From positions 17,615 through 81,614 of the forward strand of contig CAYLKN010000006.1 in the NCBI GenBank assembly GCA_964384335.1: DNA of 64,000 nt, read 5' to 3'. Both the position numbers and the translations under genes were made by a program. Positions 43,731-52,526 of this stretch are shown in pieces. Source of the DNA: JAUICS01 sp964384335 (lineage in GTDB: Bacteria > Pseudomonadota > Alphaproteobacteria > Micavibrionales > Micavibrionaceae). The notes beneath the pieces were generated by a model. That model saw only the letters and a list, made by a program, of their open reading frames with translations, was not told where the DNA came from and ran no database searches. Numbering within the stretch: the stretch's first letter is position 1; the number at the start of each line of letters is the position of its first letter.

Positions 43731-43864
43731 ATTGTCTTGGCGAATAAATCAAGTATAGTCTCAGATTATCGGGGCGTATAAACTTGTCTTTATTGCCGTT
43801 CCGCAAATTTCAATTGCAAACAGAATGACACGCGGCTGACATTCAAATTAAGTTAAGAGTAGAT

Positions 43865-45052
43865 ATGGTATTCTGGCGACATAAAAAAAACGACCCGAAG
43901 GACGATCATAAACTTGATGCGGAAGACAGGCTTTTGCATCACGAGGGAGAGACTTTGATTGAAAAGCCAACGGAATACGACGAAGAAATTCCATATGATA
44001 CGCGGCACCAGTTCGATGAAACGGAAACAGAAATTCTTGGTGAGGCAGAAGAAATGTCTCTTTACGGTTATCACGGTGAGGCACAATCAGAAAGTACGCA
44101 AGGCGGATGGTGGTCCCGCTTGAAGGGCGGACTGTCAAAATCGTCAAACAAGCTGGTAAAAGGAATTACGGATCTTGTTTCGAAGCGCAAGCTTGATGAT
44201 GAAACCCTGCAGAATCTTGAAGACCTGTTGATTTCTGCTGATCTTGGACCGTCTGCCGCCGCGCGCCTGGTTGAGGAGTTGCGCACGCAAAGGTTTGGAA
44301 AGGATACCGACGTTAATGATATCAAAAACATTCTGTTTGAAAGTGTTAATGGAATTCTACATGCGGTTAAGGCGGATCTGGATTTTGCGCATTCTGATAA
44401 AAGGCCGTGTACTGTTCTGATCTGTGGGGTAAACGGCGTTGGAAAAACAACCACCATTGGGAAACTGGCCAGTAAGCTTGTCCACAAAGACGGCAAAAAA
44501 GTAGGTATTGCTGCCGCCGATACATTTCGTGCAGCGGCGATTGAGCAGCTTCAGGTATGGAGTGACCGGGCGCACGCATCACTCATTGCAAAGGAAATAG
44601 GGGCCGATCCAGCATCCGTCGCTTATGAGGCATACGAAAAATCAGTTGAGGAAAATCAGGATGTTCTTTTCATTGATACGGCAGGTAGGCTGCATAATAA
44701 AGCTAACCTGATGGCCGAACTTGAGAAAATTATACGGGTTCTCAAAAAACGTGATGAAAATGCACCGCATAAAGTTCTGTTGATCCTGGATGCCACAACC
44801 GGTCAGAATGCGCATGCACAGGTTGAAGCCTTCAGGGAGATTGTTAATCTCAGCGGTCTGATAGTGACAAAACTTGACGGTACCGCAAAGGCAGGTGTTC
44901 TTGTCTCTCTTGCCGAAAAATATAAGCTTCCCGTATATGCCGTGGGTGTTGGTGAAGGTATTGAGGATCTTCAGACTTTTGAGCCCGAGGCATTTGTGAG
45001 GGCTCTTCTTGATTTTGATGAAATGCCACTTCCCGAAGCCAGAGGTTCATAA
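43865..45052 (+). CDS. ftsY: Signal recognition particle receptor FtsY
   Basis: A 395-aa SRP GTPase receptor at the inner membrane, partner of Ffh encoded about 5 kb upstream on the other strand. An acidic N-terminal A domain (residues 1-90) is followed by the NG domain: G1 GVNGVGKTTTIGKLA near 190, G3 FIDTAGRLHNKANLM, and G4 TKLDGTAKAG. AAGAG precedes the ATG at 10 bases. amn starts 3 bases after its stop. Confidence 0.96.
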   Translation: MVFWRHKKNDPKDDHKLDAEDRLLHHEGETLIEKPTEYDEEIPYDTRHQFDETETEILGEAEEMSLYGYHGEAQSESTQGGWWSRLKGGLSKSSNKLVKGITDLVSKRKLDDETLQNLEDLLISADLGPSAAARLVEELRTQRFGKDTDVNDIKNILFESVNGILHAVKADLDFAHSDKRPCTVLICGVNGVGKTTTIGKLASKLVHKDGKKVGIAAADTFRAAAIEQLQVWSDRAHASLIAKEIGADPASVAYEAYEKSVEENQDVLFIDTAGRLHNKANLMAELEKIIRVLKKRDENAPHKVLLILDATTGQNAHAQVEAFREIVNLSGLIVTKLDGTAKAGVLVSLAEKYKLPVYAVGVGEGIEDLQTFEPEAFVRALLDFDEMPLPEARGS

Positions 45053-45055
45053 ATT

Positions 45056-46564
45056 ATGAATAGTGAAAATCCTCAGTTTGCAGAAAAAAGCTTTACTGAC
45101 CCTAAAAAAGCTTTCGATTATCTGGAGCAAATCTATTACGCCCAGATATCTTACCTGCGCAAGGCATTTACCGAATTTGCCAATGGAAAAAATAAAGGGA
45201 CAAAAATCAGGGCATATTACCCCGAACTTAAAATTGATGCAAAAAATGCAAAACGGATGGATACACGCAGGTCATACGGCTTTGTCCCAAAGCCGGGTGT
45301 GTACTCCACAACCGTAACACGTCCTGATATTTTTAAATATTATCTTGAAAATCACATCCAGCTTTTAAACAAAAATCATGATTGCCCCATTGTTGTGGGT
45401 TTAAGCGATTCTGCAATGCCCGTTCATTTTGCCCTCGGGGATTCTTTCCATCTTGAGGAATCTCTGACACCGGAGCAGCTTGAGCTTATACCAGCTGTTT
45501 TTGACCGCCCGGATCTTGATCTGATGGATGATGATATTGCCAACAATAGTTACATCCACGAGTTTGGAAAAGCTAAACCACTGTCTTTATTTACTGCACC
45601 GCGGATTGATTTAAGTCTGATGCGTCTCCGTCACTACACCGGAACATCCGACATTCATTTTCAAAACTATATAATTTATACGAATTATCAGTTTTACATT
45701 GACGAATTTATAAAGATTTGTCGTGAGACAATGACTTCAGGTACGAAAAAGTACGGTTTCCTGGAAAATCAGAACTATACGGCATTTGTTGAACCCGGAA
45801 ACCTTATCACCGCAAACAAGAATCTTAAAAAAAACAAGGAGAAAGACAACCCCGGTCTTATGCTGAAAAGAATGCCACAGATGCCGGCTTATCACCTCAA
45901 ACGTGAGGACGGCTCGGGCATTACAATGATTAATATCGGCGTCGGCCCCTCGAACGCGAAAACAATTTCCGACCATGTCGCCGTTCTAAGGCCTCATGCC
46001 TGGTTGATGCTTGGCCACTGCGCAGGATTAAGAAATTCCCAGAACCTTGGTGATTATGTTCTTGCTCATGGTTATTTGAGGGAAGACAACGTTCTTAACA
46101 GGGATGTTGATCCGAGCATACCGATACCTGCCCTTGCAGAAATACAGCTCGCGCTTGAACAGGCTGTAAGTGAAATCACCGGGTATCAGGGTTATGACCT
46201 GAAAAAGATAATGCGTACGGGCACGGTCGCCACAACAGATGACAGAAACTGGGAACTGCGTTCGTCAGTACAGCAAAACAGAAGGTTAAGTCAAAGCCGC
46301 GCCATTGCCATGGATATGGAATCCGGTACAGTTGCGGCGAACGGTTTCAGGTTCAGGGTTCCTTACGGGACGCTTTTATGTGTTTCTGACAAGCCGTTGC
46401 ACGGCCAGCTTAAACTGCCGGGCATGGCTGATCATTTTTACCGCTCCCGTGTTGACCAGCATTTGCAGATAGGGCTGCTTGCCATGACATTGCTCCGTGA
46501 AATAGGACCGGACAAACTTCATTCAAGGAAACTGCGCGCATTCAATGAAGTCGCTTTTCAGTAA
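45056..46564 (+). CDS. amn: AMP nucleosidase
   Basis: A 502-aa enzyme that hydrolyses AMP to adenine and ribose 5-phosphate. The N-terminal Amn domain (residues about 10-180) precedes a purine-nucleoside-phosphorylase-like catalytic domain with IGVGPSNAKTISDHVAVLRP (landmark IGVGPSNAKT), LGHCAGLR and AMDMESGTVAANGF. Length and motifs match the family. It begins 3 bases after ftsY and probably shares its transcript. Confidence 0.94.
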   Translation: MNSENPQFAEKSFTDPKKAFDYLEQIYYAQISYLRKAFTEFANGKNKGTKIRAYYPELKIDAKNAKRMDTRRSYGFVPKPGVYSTTVTRPDIFKYYLENHIQLLNKNHDCPIVVGLSDSAMPVHFALGDSFHLEESLTPEQLELIPAVFDRPDLDLMDDDIANNSYIHEFGKAKPLSLFTAPRIDLSLMRLRHYTGTSDIHFQNYIIYTNYQFYIDEFIKICRETMTSGTKKYGFLENQNYTAFVEPGNLITANKNLKKNKEKDNPGLMLKRMPQMPAYHLKREDGSGITMINIGVGPSNAKTISDHVAVLRPHAWLMLGHCAGLRNSQNLGDYVLAHGYLREDNVLNRDVDPSIPIPALAEIQLALEQAVSEITGYQGYDLKKIMRTGTVATTDDRNWELRSSVQQNRRLSQSRAIAMDMESGTVAANGFRFRVPYGTLLCVSDKPLHGQLKLPGMADHFYRSRVDQHLQIGLLAMTLLREIGPDKLHSRKLRAFNEVAFQ

Positions 46565-46669
46565 ATTTCTATTTCCATTCCGAAAATTTGATATTATATG
46601 ATTTTGTCATATGCCGTATTGGTGCCGTATTGGCTTTATTGACGCAAACATTGCAGGTAAGTGTTTATT

Positions 46670-47008
46670 ATGACATTTGTTGTCACTGACGTATGTATAA
46701 AATGTAAATACACGGATTGTGTTGAGGTCTGCCCCGTTGACTGTTTTTACGAGGGGGAGAACATGTTGGTCATTCACCCTGATGAATGTATAGACTGCGG
46801 TGTGTGCGAGCCGGAATGTCCAATAGATGCAATCGTTCCCGATTCCGATGAGAAGGCTGACAAATATCTTGAGTTAAACAGGGAATATTCCGAGAAATGG
46901 CCGAATATAACACAGAAGAAAGACCCGCTTCCTGAAGCCGAGGAGTTCAAGGATAAGGATAACAAATATCAGGAATTTTTCAGCGAAGAGCCGGGGGAGG
47001 GAGATTAA
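46670..47008 (+). CDS. fdxA: Seven-iron ferredoxin FdxA
   Basis: A 112-aa ferredoxin with the 3Fe-4S/4Fe-4S cysteine pattern: CIKCKYTDCVEVCP near residues 10-23 and CIDCGVCEPECP near 41-52, and the 7Fe-type C-terminal extension. ATG 46670 is preferred over the GTG at 46661 because AGGTAAG is spaced correctly from it. FdxA upstream of carD is a frequent alphaproteobacterial arrangement. It may donate electrons in stress or sulfur metabolism; the partner is unknown. Confidence 0.93.
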   Translation: MTFVVTDVCIKCKYTDCVEVCPVDCFYEGENMLVIHPDECIDCGVCEPECPIDAIVPDSDEKADKYLELNREYSEKWPNITQKKDPLPEAEEFKDKDNKYQEFFSEEPGEGD

Positions 47009-47239
47009 CCCTGGATCCGTACACCTTCTTGTTTTCAATGATTATTAAAAATAACTTAATTTCATCTTGAAAAAAACGCCAAAGTGGTATATGTTCACCC
47101 ACTATTGCGCGGTATGAATAGTTAGGTGTATTTACTTTATTTCTAATGGACTACGCCTGTGTAGTTTTTACTACATCCCTCAGAATGAGATGTCAACGCG
47201 CGCACGTTAAACTTATTAACAACTAATCAAGGTGAGACT

Positions 47240-47788
47240 ATGGCTGATAATGATAATGTTTTTGCAACAGGCGATTATGTCGTTTATCCGGTTCACGGCG
47301 TAGGACAGGTTGAGGGCGTCGAAGTCCAGAATATTAGCGGGCTGGAAGTTAAAATGTATGCCATTAATTTTAAAAAGGACCGCATGCGTCTGAAAATTCC
47401 TGTTATGAAAGCAAAAACATCAGGTCTCAGAAAGCTTTGTACGGAAGATCGTATTAAAGATGCCATCAAGACTCTTAAGGGCAAGGCAAAAATCAAGCGT
47501 GTTATGTGGAGCCGCAGGGCACAGGAGTATGAAACAAAAATTAACTCCGGCGATCCTGTTGCCATTGCCGAGGTCCTCAGGGATCTTAAGCGTAATGACG
47601 ATGATCATGAACAGTCATACAGCGAGCGTCAGATTTTTCAATCCGCGATAGAGAGACTGGCGCGCGAATTGGCCGCAGTTGAAGAGACAACCGAAGTGGA
47701 GGCAATCCACAAACTTGAGGAAATACTCGGTATCAATCGTGAATATGATGTAAACGATGACGGCAATAATGAGCGAGAAGCCGCTTAA
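47240..47788 (+). CDS. carD: CarD-family transcriptional regulator
   Basis: A 182-aa protein with an N-terminal RNA-polymerase-interacting domain (VYPVHGVGQVEGVE) and a helical C-terminal DNA-binding domain. CarD proteins bind the RNA polymerase beta subunit and stabilise open complexes at rRNA and other promoters. AAGGTGAG precedes the ATG at 8 bases. The 231 bases upstream hold a TTGAAA/TATATG-like promoter candidate at 47067-47093 and a short hairpin at 47160-47175. A strong terminator follows, so it is monocistronic. Confidence 0.93.
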   Translation: MADNDNVFATGDYVVYPVHGVGQVEGVEVQNISGLEVKMYAINFKKDRMRLKIPVMKAKTSGLRKLCTEDRIKDAIKTLKGKAKIKRVMWSRRAQEYETKINSGDPVAIAEVLRDLKRNDDDHEQSYSERQIFQSAIERLARELAAVEETTEVEAIHKLEEILGINREYDVNDDGNNEREAA

Positions 47789-47816
47789 TTTTGTTAGTCA
47801 CAAGCTTAATTTTGAA

Positions 47817-47842
47817 AACAGGCCGCAAGGCCTGTTTTTTTT
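47817..47842 (+). terminator. Rho-independent terminator after carD
   Basis: AACAGGCC and GGCCTGTT (47817-47824, 47829-47836) form a perfect 8-bp stem with a GCAA tetraloop, followed by a run of T to 47842. It separates carD from rpoH. Confidence 0.93.
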
Positions 47843-47999
47843 GTTTTTACATCTCTTTGGATGATTTGTTACACTGAAAATCTCATGTAACAGCCAGGTG
47901 CTTGAATACGAATTACAGTTTAAATGACCCTCAGTAATCCGATTGTCGATTTTAAACGTAATTAAAACTAGAAAATCTTTATAGATTGGAGTGATCGAA

Positions 48000-48890
48000 A
48001 TGACACATATTGATGATCCCGAAACACAAAAAGCAAATTTAAAATACATTAAAAATTCCATGAGCGAGCCCTTGCTTGAAAAAGAACACGAGCTTGAGCT
48101 TGCCAGAAGATGGCGCGATAAAAAGGATGAGAAAGCCCTGCATGAGCTGGTAAAATCCTATACGCGCCTTGTGGTGGCGGCCGCATCGAAATATAAGAAT
48201 TACGGTCTTCCGATAGGTGATCTTATTCAGGAAGGAAATCTGGGACTCATGCAGGCTGCAAACCGCTTTGAGCCTGAAAGAGAGGTAAGGTTTTCAACCT
48301 ATGCTGCCTGGTGGATACGCTCCGCCATGCAGGATTACATCTTAAGAAACTGGTCAATCGTTCGTACCGGAACAACTGCGGCTCAAAAGTCACTTTTCTT
48401 TAATCTGCGAAGACTGCGTGCGAAAATTGAAGCGAAAACACGGGAAGAGAGCCTTACCGATGAAGGACGGCGCGAGATCGCGGAAGAGCTTAACGTTTCA
48501 GTCAAGGATGTAGAATCGATGGAAGCGCGTCTCTCGGCCGGTGACCATTCCCTGAATGCAAAAATCGGTGAAGATGGCGAGGATGAATGGCAGGCGATGC
48601 TTTCTGATGAAGACTCGGTCAATCCCGAAGACGTTGTTATCGGTATGAAAGATTCTGAAACCCGCTCGGCATGGTTGAAACAGGCTTTAAGTGAACTGAC
48701 TGACAGGGAGCAGAGAATTATAACCGAACGTCATCTTGGTTATTACACTGTTACGCTTGAGGATCTTGGCAAGGAGCTGGGCGTCAGTAAGGAAAGGGTT
48801 CGACAGCTTGAACAGCGTGCAATGTCCAAACTTAAAACATCACTCAGCCTTTATGACGACCGAGAGACAGGCAGTTTAATTGGCCATTAA
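48000..48890 (+). CDS. rpoH: RNA polymerase sigma factor RpoH (sigma-32)
   Basis: A 296-aa heat-shock sigma factor. Region 2 with GLPIGDLIQEGNLGLMQAA and FSTYAAWWIRSAMQDYI, the RpoH box QKSLFFNLR, and region 4 LGKELGVSKERVRQLEQRA are all present. ATG 48000 is preferred over GTG 47991 because TTGGAGTG is spaced 8 bases from it. It directs heat-shock and oxidative-stress promoters. A hairpin (48902-48933) and a candidate small RNA with its own promoter lie just downstream. Confidence 0.96.
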   Translation: MTHIDDPETQKANLKYIKNSMSEPLLEKEHELELARRWRDKKDEKALHELVKSYTRLVVAAASKYKNYGLPIGDLIQEGNLGLMQAANRFEPEREVRFSTYAAWWIRSAMQDYILRNWSIVRTGTTAAQKSLFFNLRRLRAKIEAKTREESLTDEGRREIAEELNVSVKDVESMEARLSAGDHSLNAKIGEDGEDEWQAMLSDEDSVNPEDVVIGMKDSETRSAWLKQALSELTDREQRIITERHLGYYTVTLEDLGKELGVSKERVRQLEQRAMSKLKTSLSLYDDRETGSLIGH

Positions 48891-48901
48891 GTTGGACAGG
48901 C

Positions 48902-48933
48902 TTACTGTCAGTCAGAAAGCGGCCTGACAGTAA
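48902..48933 (+). terminator. Hairpin just after rpoH
   Basis: TTACTGTCAG and CTGACAGTAA form a perfect 10-bp stem with a 12-base loop, starting 11 bases after the rpoH stop. The following AATTGAC is not T-rich, so it may act as transcript 3' end protection or weak terminator. Confidence 0.6.
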
Positions 48934-48958
48934 ATTGACAAAAGAAATTAAAAAATTA

Positions 48959-48987
48959 TTGACACAGGAAAGCGTTTTCATTATCAA
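48959..48987 (+). promoter_or_regulatory. Predicted sigma70-type promoter for the small RNA
   Basis: TTGACA (48959-48964) is a perfect -35 and TATCAA (48982-48987) a fair -10, separated by exactly 17 bases. Start of transcription would fall near 48994. The ffh promoter shows the same TATCAA form. Confidence 0.6.
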
Positions 48988-48993
48988 TTAAAA

Positions 48994-49071
48994 ATTAAAG
49001 GTTATTTGCTCCCCTCCAAATAACCTTATTTAAAGCCGGGTAGCCCTCCTCCTACCCGGCTCTTTTATTTT
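48994..49071 (+). ncRNA. Candidate small RNA with two hairpins bearing CCUCC loops
   Basis: About 78 nt between rpoH and the M48 gene. Hairpin 1 is AAGGTTATTT/AAATAACCTT (48998-49027) with a 10-nt loop GCTCCCCTCC; hairpin 2 is AGCCGGGTAG/CTACCCGGCT (49034-49061) with an 8-nt loop CCCTCCTC, followed by CTTTTATTTT. Both stems are perfect 10-bp matches. Each loop exposes CCUCC, the complement of the Shine-Dalgarno sequence, as in the anti-Shine-Dalgarno (cuckoo/CcsR and alpha-r type) small RNAs known in alphaproteobacteria. A promoter is seen upstream. No ORF fits. It would be expected to repress translation in trans; the link to stress is inferred from position after rpoH. Confidence 0.6.
49034..49071 (+). 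terminator. Rho-independent terminator ending the small RNA
   Basis: The perfect 10-bp stem AGCCGGGTAG/CTACCCGGCT with CCCTCCTC loop is followed by CTTTTATTTT. On the minus strand the downstream tract is TTTAAATAA, so it may also serve the convergent M48 gene weakly. Confidence 0.85.
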
Positions 49072-49076
49072 CTGGC

Positions 49077-50549
49077 TTACTCAACAATTATTTTGTATTT
49101 CTGCCCTACTTTCAGCGGGACTCCGGGCGGCAGAGCATTCATAACACGGAACCATCTTTCATTGTATTTTTCAAAACTCTGTCTGTAGGCAAGGGTTTTT
49201 ACTGTATCTCCTTCTTGTGCCGTTACAATTTTTATTCGATAAGGATTGTATTTTTGTCTGTCACGATTATTCAAAGCCTTAAGGCTGTAAGTTGTCATTC
49301 TGAAGTCATCCACCAGTTCCGACGGGGCATTAGGCGGGATTACAAACACAAATCTGTAAAATCTTTTCTTATCCCACTGCACTGCAACCAGTCTGATCGT
49401 CGCCGGTTTTCCGTTTATTTGGCCGTTGAAATGGCCGGTGGCGGCTTTTTTTCCGTTGATAGTAATGTTTTCGAGTGATGTCAGGGTTTCTCCGCCCATC
49501 CATATATCCCGAAGATAAGTGAGAGGACCGAAATTGCCCTGGTTTTTTGCAGAGTCAAAAATTACAGCAGCCCCGGTCCTGTTTTGAGCAATAACCTGTG
49601 TCGGCAGGTTCTTAATTGTGAAATCATCCGGCACATCAAAGCGGAAACCGAGTTCGGGATGGATAAAGCTGTTTCCTCTTATAAAGCCCTGTTTCGGACT
49701 GTGTCCGAATATCATGCCGTCAATTATTTCAAGATAGTCTTCCCGTCCGATTCTCTGAGATGCAGTATCCTGGTATTCTGATGCCTTGTTTCTGACAAGG
49801 GAAATACGTTCGGAGGTTTGGGGGTGAGTTGAAAAATACTGCATTATCGGGGCCGTTTCAGAAATGTTTTGGCGTTCTTTTTCAAACTTCGAATACACTT
49901 CAAGAGACGATAAAAATCCGGCCATACCGCTTACGCTGTAACCGGCCCTTTGCAGATAACGCAGGCCGATCTCGTCGGCTTCATTTTCCTGGCTTCGGGA
50001 ATATCCTTTTAAATAGAGTTCGGAGCCGATACCGGCAAAATCCTGAAGCTGAGCATTCTGAAGGGATGCCCCGAGTATACTTGTTCCCAGTGAGGCTACA
50101 ACGGCGTGGGAATAGCGTTCGGCTGAATGACGGGCCGTAACGTGAGCGATTTCGTGTCCTATGACGGCCGCAAGTTCCGCTTCGGTATTAGCCAAAGTCA
50201 TCAAGCCGCGCGTTATGTATATATAGCCGCCGGGAAGGGCGAAGGCATTTACAAGTTCTGTATCAAGAACATGAAAACTGTATCTGACATCTGGCCTTTC
50301 AGTGTTTTTTGCAAGCTTTTGACCGATGGCATCGACATACTGTGCGATCCTATTATCATCAATGACACCTCCATATTTTTTAAGGATTTTCTGGTGTTCC
50401 TGTGCACCTATTTGTCTCTCTTGCTCTTCTGACATGAACAGGGTAAATTGCTGTGATCCGGTAGAGGGATTGGTGGTGCAGGAAATGAGAAACACAGAGG
50501 ATGTCAGAAAGACAAGCATGCAGAAAATTTTGCAAATCCACTTCCGCAT
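49077..50549 (-). CDS. M48 zinc metalloprotease lipoprotein with C-terminal LysM-like domain
   Basis: A 490-aa periplasmic protease. Lipobox FLISC gives lipidated Cys24; zinc ligands are HEIAH (132-136) and a downstream ENEADEIG. The C-terminal 50 residues (IVTAQEGDTVKTLAYRQSF, then LKVGQKYKII) look like a LysM-like peptidoglycan-binding module. The layout resembles BepA/LoiP-type outer-membrane quality-control proteases. Start ATG 50549 precedes the lipoprotein signal; the frame is open 14 codons further. Its 5' end overlaps the divergent nuclease-fold gene by 32 bases. Confidence 0.88.
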   Translation of the reverse strand: MRKWICKIFCMLVFLTSSVFLISCTTNPSTGSQQFTLFMSEEQERQIGAQEHQKILKKYGGVIDDNRIAQYVDAIGQKLAKNTERPDVRYSFHVLDTELVNAFALPGGYIYITRGLMTLANTEAELAAVIGHEIAHVTARHSAERYSHAVVASLGTSILGASLQNAQLQDFAGIGSELYLKGYSRSQENEADEIGLRYLQRAGYSVSGMAGFLSSLEVYSKFEKERQNISETAPIMQYFSTHPQTSERISLVRNKASEYQDTASQRIGREDYLEIIDGMIFGHSPKQGFIRGNSFIHPELGFRFDVPDDFTIKNLPTQVIAQNRTGAAVIFDSAKNQGNFGPLTYLRDIWMGGETLTSLENITINGKKAATGHFNGQINGKPATIRLVAVQWDKKRFYRFVFVIPPNAPSELVDDFRMTTYSLKALNNRDRQKYNPYRIKIVTAQEGDTVKTLAYRQSFEKYNERWFRVMNALPPGVPLKVGQKYKIIVE

Positions 50550-51498
50550 TTCCCGGCCTGAATTCTCAAAGGCTGAAAGAAAAAAAATCATACTACCGTC
50601 CGTTTTCGTTGTTGCGTTGAGTTTGTTCCTATACGGTTATATTAGTTGCGCCGCGGCTAAAAACAATACTGCTTCTTCCATTTCATCTGAGGAAACAAGT
50701 AAGGAAACCAGGCTAAAAAGCCCTGAGTTAAAGAACGCGGCGCTCGTTGATATGCAAAAAATAATGACTTCAAGGGTTGCAGCTATCACCGACCCTCTGA
50801 CTTTCGTTTTGGAAGACGGAGAAACTGTTCGTCTTGTAAGTCTTGATATACCCGGTCTTTATGATGTTGAGCCGGCTGAAATTGCGATCAGGGGCAAAAA
50901 TGCACTGGAAGAAGTTTTTATTGATGAAACCGTGCACGTCTATCAGGGATCAAAAAAAGGATCCGGATCAACTGACAGGATGGGACATCCTCTGGTTCAC
51001 ATTGTAAGGGAAAGGGATAATTTATGGGCACAGGGAGTTCTGCTTGAAAACGGATTTGCCAGGGTAAGGAGTACGAAAGATAATCTTGACCTCGTCTCAC
51101 TTATGCTCGCCCTGGAAGAAAGAGCCCGCAAGGGTGAACAGGGATTATGGTCGTTTGAAAAATACGGTGTTTTTGATGCCCTGGAGGCCGAGAATGCTTT
51201 TGGTGAATTCCATCTGGTACAAGGAAAGGTTTACTCGATTGCGACCGTTGGGAATACAATCTATGTTAATTTTGGATCTGACTGGAAAACCGATTTTACC
51301 ATCGCTATACCGGCAAAAATAAGACAGAAATTTATCGCAAGGAAAACCGACCCCATGAGTTGGAAAAATTATTTGATAAGAGTACGGGGCTTTGTTGAAA
51401 ATTATAACGGCCCGTACATAGAAATCGATCATCCCGAAAGGATCGAAATTCTTGAAATTATTGGCAATGGGAAAACAATAACCGGAAACGATGGATGA
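50518..51498 (+). CDS. Nuclease-fold (SNase-like) protein with lost catalytic residues
   Basis: A 326-aa protein with an N-terminal hydrophobic segment (ILPSVFVVALSLFLYGYI) ending at a Cys, so probably membrane or lipid anchored. Residues about 85-215 align with staphylococcal nuclease: VRLVSLDIPG matches the R35...D40-P42-E43 loop, with R35 and D40 kept but E43 replaced by Gly; STDRMGH matches the R87 region with R87 replaced by His. Two of three catalytic residues are therefore absent, so it is likely non-catalytic. The start ATG 50518 makes it overlap the divergent M48 gene; a shorter TTG start is possible. Confidence 0.72.
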   Translation: MQKILQIHFRISRPEFSKAERKKIILPSVFVVALSLFLYGYISCAAAKNNTASSISSEETSKETRLKSPELKNAALVDMQKIMTSRVAAITDPLTFVLEDGETVRLVSLDIPGLYDVEPAEIAIRGKNALEEVFIDETVHVYQGSKKGSGSTDRMGHPLVHIVRERDNLWAQGVLLENGFARVRSTKDNLDLVSLMLALEERARKGEQGLWSFEKYGVFDALEAENAFGEFHLVQGKVYSIATVGNTIYVNFGSDWKTDFTIAIPAKIRQKFIARKTDPMSWKNYLIRVRGFVENYNGPYIEIDHPERIEILEIIGNGKTITGNDG

Positions 51499-52508
51499 TT
51501 GTTGTGAACACAGCCGCAAAAACGCAGAATGTCGCGATGCATAACTCGGAAAATGTTCTTTTTCCGCCTCTGCAGCCGTATTCAAGCGGTTTTCTGAAGG
51601 TCAGCGATAAACATACGTTGTACTGGGAGCAATGCGGAAATCCGGATGGTGTGCCGATCGTGTTTCTCCACGGAGGGCCAGGGGCGGGCGCCACAACACT
51701 TCATCGGCGTTTTTTTGATCCGCTGCATTACAGAATAATTATTTTTGACCAGCGTGGGGCGGGACGTTCCCAGCCGCTTGGTGAGCTTGAGGATAATACA
51801 CCCAAACATCTTGTGGAAGACCTCGAAACCCTCAGGGAGCACCTTAAGGTCAAAAAATGGCACGTTTTCGGCGGTTCGTGGGGGAGTACGCTTGCGCTGA
51901 TCTACGCGATACAAAATCCGGAAAAGTGTATCAGCCTTATCCTGCGCGGCATTTTCCTCATGGAAAGTGACGAAATCGAATGGTTCCTTATCGGAATGAA
52001 ACGTATTTTCCCGGAAAGATGGGAAGAGTTTACAAGTGTTATTCCGAAGGCAAAGACCGACAGAAAAGATGACCTTCTTGACGCGTACATTGCGGCTTTG
52101 AACGCCGGGAATATTGAAAAATCAATGAATGCCGCAATTGCCTGGGCCAGATACGAAGGCAGCTGCGCCACGCTTCTTCCTACGCAGGATAACTCAATCC
52201 TGCATGGGCAGAGAGCGAATGCGCAGGCGCTCGCCAAAATCGAATCCCATTATTTCCGTCACCATACGATGAGTGGCCGTAAGTCTATCTTAAAAAGTAT
52301 TAACAAAATAAGACAAATTCCGTGTACAATCGTTCAGGGGAGGTACGATATTATCTGTCCTGTTCAATCCGCGTACAGATTATCAGCGAGCTGGCCGGAG
52401 GCCCGGCTTGTTATCGTTCCGGACGGAGGTCATTCTGCGCTTGATCCAGCTATAAGGTCGGCTTTGGTCAAGGCTGCGCAACAGGCAAAGTATATTTCTC
52501 AAAATTAA
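51495..52508 (+). CDS. pip: Proline iminopeptidase
   Basis: A 337-aa alpha/beta hydrolase that releases N-terminal proline from peptides. The nucleophile elbow is GGSWGSTLAL, the oxyanion region HGGPGAGA and DQRGAGRS, and the acid and histidine are in GRYDIICPV and DGGHSA. It overlaps the previous stop as ATGA (51495), with Met15 (51537) as an alternative start near where most family members begin. pgk follows after 18 bases. Confidence 0.92.
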   Translation: MIVVNTAAKTQNVAMHNSENVLFPPLQPYSSGFLKVSDKHTLYWEQCGNPDGVPIVFLHGGPGAGATTLHRRFFDPLHYRIIIFDQRGAGRSQPLGELEDNTPKHLVEDLETLREHLKVKKWHVFGGSWGSTLALIYAIQNPEKCISLILRGIFLMESDEIEWFLIGMKRIFPERWEEFTSVIPKAKTDRKDDLLDAYIAALNAGNIEKSMNAAIAWARYEGSCATLLPTQDNSILHGQRANAQALAKIESHYFRHHTMSGRKSILKSINKIRQIPCTIVQGRYDIICPVQSAYRLSASWPEARLVIVPDGGHSALDPAIRSALVKAAQQAKYISQN

Positions 52509-52526
52509 CCTTACAAGGATGCTGTT

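Noticed and set aside
43472..43806. Minus-strand reading frames across the second gap with Trp/Gly/Tyr repeats
   Set aside because: They run through the N block and translate the 17-bp repeat; no ribosome site or homology, so not genes.
48935..48964. First TTGACA (48935) as the small-RNA -35
   Set aside because: No -10-like hexamer lies 16-18 bases downstream; the second TTGACA at 48959 fits far better.
50326..50517. Upstream 64-codon extension of the nuclease-fold gene
   Set aside because: It lies deep inside the M48 gene on the other strand and precedes the natural signal segment.
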